DNA of 64,000 bases, from assembly GCA_947577075.1 (NCBI GenBank), contig CANPTW010000008.1, positions 1 through 64,000 of the forward strand, written 5' to 3'. Source of the stretch: an uncultured Oscillibacter sp. (GTDB lineage Bacteria > Bacillota > Clostridia > Oscillospirales > Oscillospiraceae). A program made the translations under genes and the position numbers. A model generated the notes under the pieces. The model had not been told where the DNA came from. It ran no database searches and saw nothing but the letters and a program-made list of their open reading frames with translations. Below are positions 59,095-64,000 of this stretch, piece after piece (position 1 is the first letter of the stretch; every line of letters begins with the position of its first letter).

Positions 59095-60276
59095 TCAGCG
59101 CGCCATGCGGTAGATTTCCGCCATATCCTCCTGATAGAGGACCTTTGCCGAGCCCTTGCTGCCTCCGGCGGCCCTTGCGCAGGATTCCGCCATCTGCCGG
59201 ATCTGCTCCTCGGTGGGCGCGATCCCCAGCTCCCGCAGGTTGGTCGGCATGCCGATCCGGCGGAAAAAGTCCTCCATGGCCTCAATGCCCCTGAGGGCCG
59301 TGGCCCTGTCGCTCTCCTGGGGCGGAACGCCCATCACGTTAAGCGCATAGCGGACGAAGCGGGGCAGGCAGTCCTGATAGACATACCGCGCCCAGCTGGG
59401 CCAGATTGCCGCCAGCCCCGCGCCGTGGGCAACGTCGAACATGCCGCTCAGCTCATGCTCCAGCCTGTGGGAGGCGAAATCCCCGCCGTCGCTGCCGCAG
59501 CCCGTCAATCCGTTGTGGGAAAGGCTCCCCGCCCACATGACCTCGGCCCGTGCCTCGTAGTTCTGGGGGTCGCGGTGGAGAATCTCCGCGTATTTCATCA
59601 CGGTTTTCAAAAGCCCCTCCGCAATGGCGTCCGTCAGTTCCATGTTGCCGCCCTGGGTGAAATACCGCTCCATGGTGTGCATCAGGATGTCCGTGCAGCC
59701 GGATTCCGTCTGGTAATCGGGAAGGCTCATGGTGAGCGCGGGGTTCATCACGGTGAACAGGGGCCGGGAGAGGTTGTCGTCATAGGAGCGCTTTTCCCTT
59801 GTCTGCTCGTTTGTGATGACGCAGCTGCTGCTGGTTTCGCTTCCCGCGGCGGCGATGGTCAGAATCGAGGCCAGGGGCAGGAAGCCCTTCGCTTTCCGCT
59901 TGTGCTCAAAAAGCTCCCATACGTCTTTTTCAGGCTCCGCCAGGCCATAGGAAATCGCCTTCGCGGAATCGATGACGGAGCCGCCGCCCACCGCCAGAAT
60001 AAAATCAATCTCCTCCCGCAGGCCAAGGGCGATGCCCTCCCGCACCTTGGACAGATGGGGGTTGGGGACGACGCCGCCCAGCTCCGCATACCGGATGCCG
60101 GACGCCTCCAGAGCGGCTTTCACGCGGCCGATCAGCCCGGAGCGCAGGGCGCTGCTTCCGCCATAGTGGATCAGAACCTTCCGCGCCCCCCGGGCGCTCA
60201 GCAGCTCGCCAATCCGTTCCTCCGCGCGTTTTCCGAAAATCACTTCGGTGGGGGTGTAGTGCTCGAAGCCAAACAT
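59095..60276 (-). CDS. Iron-containing alcohol dehydrogenase (butanol/YqhD-type)
   Basis: 393 residues of the class III ADH family. NAD(P)H loop GGGSVIDSAKAISYG, then TIAAAGSETSSSCVITNE. The iron ligands are an Asp in the ESGCTDILMHTME region, His in DFASHRLEHELSG, His in FDVAHGAGLAAIWPSWARYV and a further His near it, as in YqhD and BdhA/B. It reduces aldehydes to alcohols with NADPH or NADH, typical of fermenting anaerobes. AGGAGG precedes the start. It stands alone between two inverted MITE copies, with the third hybrid kinase divergent. Confidence 0.95.
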   Translation of the reverse strand: MFGFEHYTPTEVIFGKRAEERIGELLSARGARKVLIHYGGSSALRSGLIGRVKAALEASGIRYAELGGVVPNPHLSKVREGIALGLREEIDFILAVGGGSVIDSAKAISYGLAEPEKDVWELFEHKRKAKGFLPLASILTIAAAGSETSSSCVITNEQTREKRSYDDNLSRPLFTVMNPALTMSLPDYQTESGCTDILMHTMERYFTQGGNMELTDAIAEGLLKTVMKYAEILHRDPQNYEARAEVMWAGSLSHNGLTGCGSDGGDFASHRLEHELSGMFDVAHGAGLAAIWPSWARYVYQDCLPRFVRYALNVMGVPPQESDRATALRGIEAMEDFFRRIGMPTNLRELGIAPTEEQIRQMAESCARAAGGSKGSAKVLYQEDMAEIYRMAR

Positions 60277-60470
60277 ATCCGTATCCTCCTCATGCTGGAT
60301 ATCCTATACTATACCAGTATTTCGGGGCGTTCGCAAGATGCCGCCGGAAGAAGGCGGCTTCAAATTATCGGAATGCAGGGCCGCAGGGCTCCGCCCGCCG
60401 GAGGGCGGCTTCCCGGTAGGCCGTATTTCGGGGATTTTGCAGGTTCCCGAAGTTTTCGGGCGGAAAGCGC

Positions 60471-60499
60471 TTGTAAAATGGCCCGCCTTCCTATATAAT
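60471..60499 (+). promoter_or_regulatory. Promoter of the third hybrid kinase
   Basis: TTGTAA (60471-60476), 17 bp spacer, TATAAT (60494-60499); about 55 nt leader with GAGGAGGAGG as ribosome site. Confidence 0.8.
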
Positions 60500-60558
60500 C
60501 AGAGCGGGGGCCGCGCTGCTGCGCTGTGTGAACTGCACGCGAGGAGGAGGAGCGCGTC

Positions 60559-62934
60559 ATGCTGACGATAAAAAGCATTGTTGTGAAAAACATGAGGGGG
60601 ATCACCTTTATTATGGTGGTCATCATCCTCTTTCTCTCATCGGTTATCCAGCTGTTCAGCGTGCAGCGGACGGCACAGGAGAATGCCCGGCAGATATTTG
60701 ACCAGGTGGGGCAGATTCTGGACGAAAATTCCCGGGAACTGGAGCGGGTCCGGCGGGAGTACGGAGCCAGGTGCCTGAATGACGCGCGGACGGTGGCCTA
60801 TATTCTGGAATATAATCCCGAAGCCGGGGGCGACGTGCAGGAATTGAAGAAAATTGCCGCCAACGCAGAGGTGGACGAGATCCACATTTTTGACAGCAGC
60901 GGGGTAATCATTGCGGGAACGCACCCGGAGTACTTTGGATACTCCTTTGACTCCGGCGAACAGATGGGTTTTTTTAAGCCGTTGCTGACGGATCGGTCCT
61001 TGGAGCTTGTTCAGGATATTGAGCCGAATACGGCGGAGGGCAAGCTGGTGCAGTACTCCGCGCTTTGGAGCGAGGACCGGAGTTTTATCCTGCAGATTGG
61101 GATGTATCCCTCCAGCCTGCTCCGCGCGACGGAGAAGAACGAGCTGTCCTACATCTTTTCCCTGCTCCGCACGGGGGTGGGGTACACGCTGTACGCCATG
61201 GATTCCGGCATGGAAACCGTGGTGGGATCGACGGTTGTGGGCGATGTGAACCGAAGCGTCGCGGAGATCGGCTTTCGACCGGCCCAGCTTTCCTCGGACT
61301 GCGCCTTTTACACAGAGGTGGACCGGACGCTGTCCTATTGCCTCGCAAGGAAGATCGGGGACAACTACATCGTGTGGGCGACGCCCGCCGACAGCTTTTG
61401 GAAAGCCATCGTGACCAACGAGCTCCTGCTGCTGGCCGGACTGCTGCTGATTTCCGTCATTCTGGTTTACGCCGTGTCCGGCAATATGAACCGGACCGTC
61501 GTTGATCCCATCCGGAGGATCAACGGAAACCTCCGGGCGATCCAGCACGGGGACCTGACGACCCAGGTGGACGTTCACGACAGCCGGGAGTTTTTGGAGC
61601 TCAGCGACCATATCAACAGCATGGTTGTCAGCCTGCTGCAAAGCTCGGAGAAGCTGGAACTGAGCGAGAAGATCAAGGCCCAGAAGGAAGAGCTGGAACG
61701 CCAGCACGATCAGCTGGAGGTGGCGGCGGCCCGCGCGGAGGAGGCGAACAAGGCAAAATCCGAATTCCTGTTCAACATGTCCCACGACATCCGCACGCCG
61801 ATGAACGCCATTCTCGGGTTTACAAGCCTCGCCCTGGAGAGCGGCGATCTGGAGACTCAGAAGGCCTATCTGAAAAACATTGATATATCCTCCCGGCAGC
61901 TTTTGGACCTGATCAACAATATCCTGGAGCTGTCCCGGATTGAAAACCACAAGATCATGCTGGAAGAAGAGCTGACGGACGTGTGCGAAACCTGCCGGAA
62001 GCTGTGCACCATCTTTGACAGCGACCTGAAGAAAAAGCGCCTGAAGTATACGGTGGATATGGATATCCGGCATCCTTACCTGTACGTGGACACCATGCAC
62101 TACTCGCAGGTTTTTCTGAACCTGGTCAGCAACGCCATTAAATACACCTCCGACGGGGGGAGAATCTCCGTCTCCTTCAAAGAGCTTCCCGGGGACAGCC
62201 CGGACGCCTGCTTTGTGGAGACTGTGGTCGAGGACAACGGAATCGGCATGTCTCCGGAATTCCTGGCCCATGCCTATGAGTCCTTTTCCAGAGAGAGGAC
62301 CTCCACGGTCAGCGGGATTCAGGGGACGGGGCTTGGCCTGGCCATTGTGAAAAACCTGGTGGACCTGATGCGGGGCACGATCTCCATCGACAGCCGGCAG
62401 GGCAGGGGCACAAAGGTGACGGTCCGCCTTCCCCACAGAGTGGGGGAGGCCCCGGCGGAAAAGCCGGCGGAAGAGCTGGAGCGCCTGGACCCGGCGCTGT
62501 TCCAGGGAAGGCGCATCCTGATGGCGGAGGACATTGACATCAATGCCATGATTGCGACAAAGCTCCTCTCCGGCAAGGGCTGCATGGTGGAGCGGGCCAG
62601 GGACGGCGTGGAGTGCGTCGATATGCTGCTGAAGGCAAAGGCGGGTTATTACGATCTGGTTCTCATGGACATTCAGATGCCGAATATGGACGGCTATAAG
62701 GCGGCCCGGACCATTCGGGCATTCGGGGATCGGGAGAAGGCGGACATTCCGATCCTGGCTCTAACGGCGAATGCGTTTAAGGAGGACTGCGACAAGGCCG
62801 CGGAAGCGGGCATGGACGGGCATATTGCAAAACCGCTGGACGCGTGTAAAATGTTCCGAGCCATTGCGGAGGTTCTGGAGAACCGGGGACGCTCCGCGCC
62901 GGAGAAGCCGCCGGAACCGCTGGCTTTCCCTTAA
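60559..62934 (+). CDS. Membrane hybrid sensor histidine kinase with HAMP-like linker
   Basis: 791 residues. Membrane helices at about 15-35 and 285-308 bracket a periplasm-facing domain of ~250 residues (Cache-like size). A HAMP-like segment (VDPIRRINGNLRAIQHGDLT, then SREFLELSDHINSM), a coiled linker, and the H-box with H409 in [16 protein letters not shown] follow. ATPase boxes (NLVSNAIKY, DNGIGMS, GTGLGLAI) and a C-terminal receiver with D704 in VLMDIQMP complete it. It closely resembles the kinase at 7914 in layout. No separate response regulator is nearby. Confidence 0.93.
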   Translation: MLTIKSIVVKNMRGITFIMVVIILFLSSVIQLFSVQRTAQENARQIFDQVGQILDENSRELERVRREYGARCLNDARTVAYILEYNPEAGGDVQELKKIAANAEVDEIHIFDSSGVIIAGTHPEYFGYSFDSGEQMGFFKPLLTDRSLELVQDIEPNTAEGKLVQYSALWSEDRSFILQIGMYPSSLLRATEKNELSYIFSLLRTGVGYTLYAMDSGMETVVGSTVVGDVNRSVAEIGFRPAQLSSDCAFYTEVDRTLSYCLARKIGDNYIVWATPADSFWKAIVTNELLLLAGLLLISVILVYAVSGNMNRTVVDPIRRINGNLRAIQHGDLTTQVDVHDSREFLELSDHINSMVVSLLQSSEKLELSEKIKAQKEELERQHDQLEVAAARAEEANKAKSEFLFNMSHDIRTPMNAILGFTSLALESGDLETQKAYLKNIDISSRQLLDLINNILELSRIENHKIMLEEELTDVCETCRKLCTIFDSDLKKKRLKYTVDMDIRHPYLYVDTMHYSQVFLNLVSNAIKYTSDGGRISVSFKELPGDSPDACFVETVVEDNGIGMSPEFLAHAYESFSRERTSTVSGIQGTGLGLAIVKNLVDLMRGTISIDSRQGRGTKVTVRLPHRVGEAPAEKPAEELERLDPALFQGRRILMAEDIDINAMIATKLLSGKGCMVERARDGVECVDMLLKAKAGYYDLVLMDIQMPNMDGYKAARTIRAFGDREKADIPILALTANAFKEDCDKAAEAGMDGHIAKPLDACKMFRAIAEVLENRGRSAPEKPPEPLAFP

Positions 62935-62958
62935 TAAATAGGGCTATCTGCGATTTGG

Positions 62959-63010
62959 GGAAGCGCCCCGGCCGGAATCACACTGCGATTTCCTGCCGGG
63001 GGCTTCCTTT
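62959..63010 (+). terminator. Terminator of the third hybrid kinase gene
   Basis: Outer stem GGAAGC/GCTTCC, CCCCGGC/GCCGGGG, inner GAATC/GATTT pairing, then TTT. It lies 24 bases after the stop. Confidence 0.7.
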
Positions 63011-63330
63011 GCCCTAAGGGAACGCCGGCGCAGACAGCATCGCTGCGGCGGACTTCAATGGCCTGCACGGCCTTTTCCGGCCGTCCGGCGCTTTTTTCAT
63101 GCGCCTTGATTTTCCGGCGGAAAACCGCCCCGCCCGGCGGCTTTTTCGATGGATGATAAGCTGCCCGGCCCCGCTTTCGCAGGACCGGGCAGGCACGGCG
63201 TTCCGTTCGTGTGCTCCGCAGCCGGAACAGCCTTCGAAAAGTCGTTGATGCAGGTGTCTCCGCCGAAGCGCCGTGCCTGACGGGAGAATCTCCCCCAGTC
63301 CGGCATTCCGGGGATTTGACGGTGTCCGCC
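63011..63330. other. Non-coding stretch between terminator and MITE copy Y
   Basis: About 320 bp of GC-rich sequence with short palindromes (CCGGC/GCCGG types, CCGCC...GGCGG followed by CTTTTT). Leftward frames of 142-169 residues that cover it also cover the MITE copy and look random. I see no gene. Confidence 0.5.
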
Positions 63331-63464
63331 AGGGTCTGTTCGCATAAGCCCGAACGCACGTCCTTTCGGCCAATTTTTCCGTGTGCTGCGTTAAAAATTT
63401 TTGACGGGCGTCCGGCAGAAATTTGCTCGAAAATCCGCACATTTCGCTTGTGTGAAACAGCCCC
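63331..63464. mobile_element. MITE-like repeat, copy Y (inverted relative to X)
   Basis: 134 bp. Read on the minus strand it starts GGGCTGTTTCACACAAG, holds AAATGTGCGGATTTTCGAG and CAAAAATTTTTAACGCAG, and ends CGGGCTTATGCGAACAGACC. It aligns end to end with copy X (58806-58970). The terminal inverted repeats are partly conserved. Confidence 0.75.
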
Positions 63465-63518
63465 CCGTTTTTAACAGGCGGGAGGCTTCGGAAGTCCTTT
63501 CCCGCTGCCGGGATTCGT

Positions 63519-64000
63519 TTACAGAACTTCCAGCAGAGCCTTCACGGTTGTGCTGACGCCGCCCGCGATAAAGACGTAGACAACGAATTTATCCGACAGC
63601 TGGTCGCTCACGCGCTTATCCAGGCGCATGCCGATGGAAATTCCCAGAAGCGCGCCGGGGAGCGCCGCCAGGGTAAGAAACAGACATTCCTTTGTGTACA
63701 TCCCGTTCCACAGGTACAGCCCGCCGCGAAAGATGCACTCCAGCAAATACACGAAGCAGACGTTGCTCCGGAAGCCCTCCCGGTTCTCGGAGACGCGGTG
63801 CAGATAGGCCAGCACCAGGAGATTGATTCCAAACAATCCCGCGGTCAGGCCGGAGAGAAAGGAGACCGCGCTTCTCACCACGGGATTGGCCTTCCTGACC
63901 TTGGCGGACTTTCGCGTAAGCATCTCGATTCCGGAAAGAATGATCACAATGCCCAGGCCGAATTTCAGTATGGCGGGGGACCCATAGCGCAGCAGGTATA
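63519..64000 (-). CDS. TauE/SafE-family permease, C-terminal part (5' end outside window)
   Basis: The frame is open to the end of the window, reading ...YLLRYGSPAILKFGLGIVII at its visible start, so the gene begins beyond 64000. About 160 residues are seen with four hydrophobic segments and the family-type second repeat SAVSFLSGLTAGLFGINLLV and LPGALLGISIGMRLDKRVSD. This C-terminal GxxxG-L-x-L-D-KR pattern is common in TauE/SafE proteins. It would carry a small anion. It differs from the TauE/SafE protein at 2865-3620 and has no local metabolic partner in view. Confidence 0.8.
   Translation of the reverse strand, partial: YLLRYGSPAILKFGLGIVIILSGIEMLTRKSAKVRKANPVVRSAVSFLSGLTAGLFGINLLVLAYLHRVSENREGFRSNVCFVYLLECIFRGGLYLWNGMYTKECLFLTLAALPGALLGISIGMRLDKRVSDQLSDKFVVYVFIAGGVSTTVKALLEVL

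Noticed and set aside
62931..63440. 169-residue minus-strand frame (and the overlapping 142-residue one)
   Set aside because: It runs over the kinase terminator and MITE copy Y, with no ribosome site and random-looking Arg/Pro-rich composition.
1..64000. CRISPR array, tRNA/rRNA genes, transposase or phage genes
   Set aside because: Looked for in intergenic regions and reading frames; no evenly spaced direct repeats, cloverleaf or transposase motifs were noticed.

Overview
The window is a GC-rich (roughly 60% by eye) chromosomal segment of an anaerobic Firmicute, most likely a gut-type Clostridium such as an Oscillospiraceae member. Three things point there: the Firmicutes-type block pyrH-frr-uppS-cdsA-dxr-rseP-ispG-polC, a one-chain pyruvate:ferredoxin oxidoreductase, and strong AGGAGG ribosome sites with sigma-A promoters. 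I see no rRNA, tRNA, CRISPR array, transposase or phage gene. The family assignments come from motifs read by eye, not from searches.

Layout. 1-4921: the end of an NCS2 purine/uracil-type permease, a Crp/Fnr regulator, and a leftward cassette DUF3100 - small membrane protein - TauE/SafE - amidohydrolase. 5279-10121: two tandem hybrid histidine kinases. 10384-13394: ychF with a small coiled-coil gene, then an ECF sigma factor and its membrane partner. 13585-17512: Na+/solute symporter, IolE-like epimerase and a divergent AraC regulator, probably a sugar or polyol locus. 17737-21846: a 29-residue ORF and a BlaI-BlaR1/M56 pair whose sensor has a very long C-terminal region.

22042-34373: two paralogous GntR/FCD regulators bracket the pyruvate:ferredoxin oxidoreductase and a rightward run of four tightly packed genes. 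Three of the four I do not recognise and one has a diverged molybdopterin-binding fold. They lead directly into a complete DctPQM TRAP transporter. This is the best candidate here for an undescribed catabolic system. 34454-41341: PAP2 phosphatase, ilvD, a small alpha/beta-barrel protein, galT-galK and an M19 dipeptidase. 41540-51818: the lipid/isoprenoid/translation/replication operon ending in polC.

52158-58737: two translationally coupled TetR genes diverge from a secreted coiled-coil protein and an MMPL/RND transporter, with face-to-face promoters sharing a dyad operator. 59095-62934: an iron alcohol dehydrogenase and a third hybrid kinase, flanked by two inverted copies of a MITE-like element. 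63519-64000: the start-truncated piece of a second TauE/SafE permease.

Non-coding structure is unusually rich. There is a palindrome-rich dispersed repeat of about 100 bp (three full copies and one fragment), a second MITE-like family in two inverted copies, a foldback element of 154 bp, a BlaI operator-promoter, a predicted ECF autoregulatory promoter, and a promoter-driven leader of about 200 nt before ychF.
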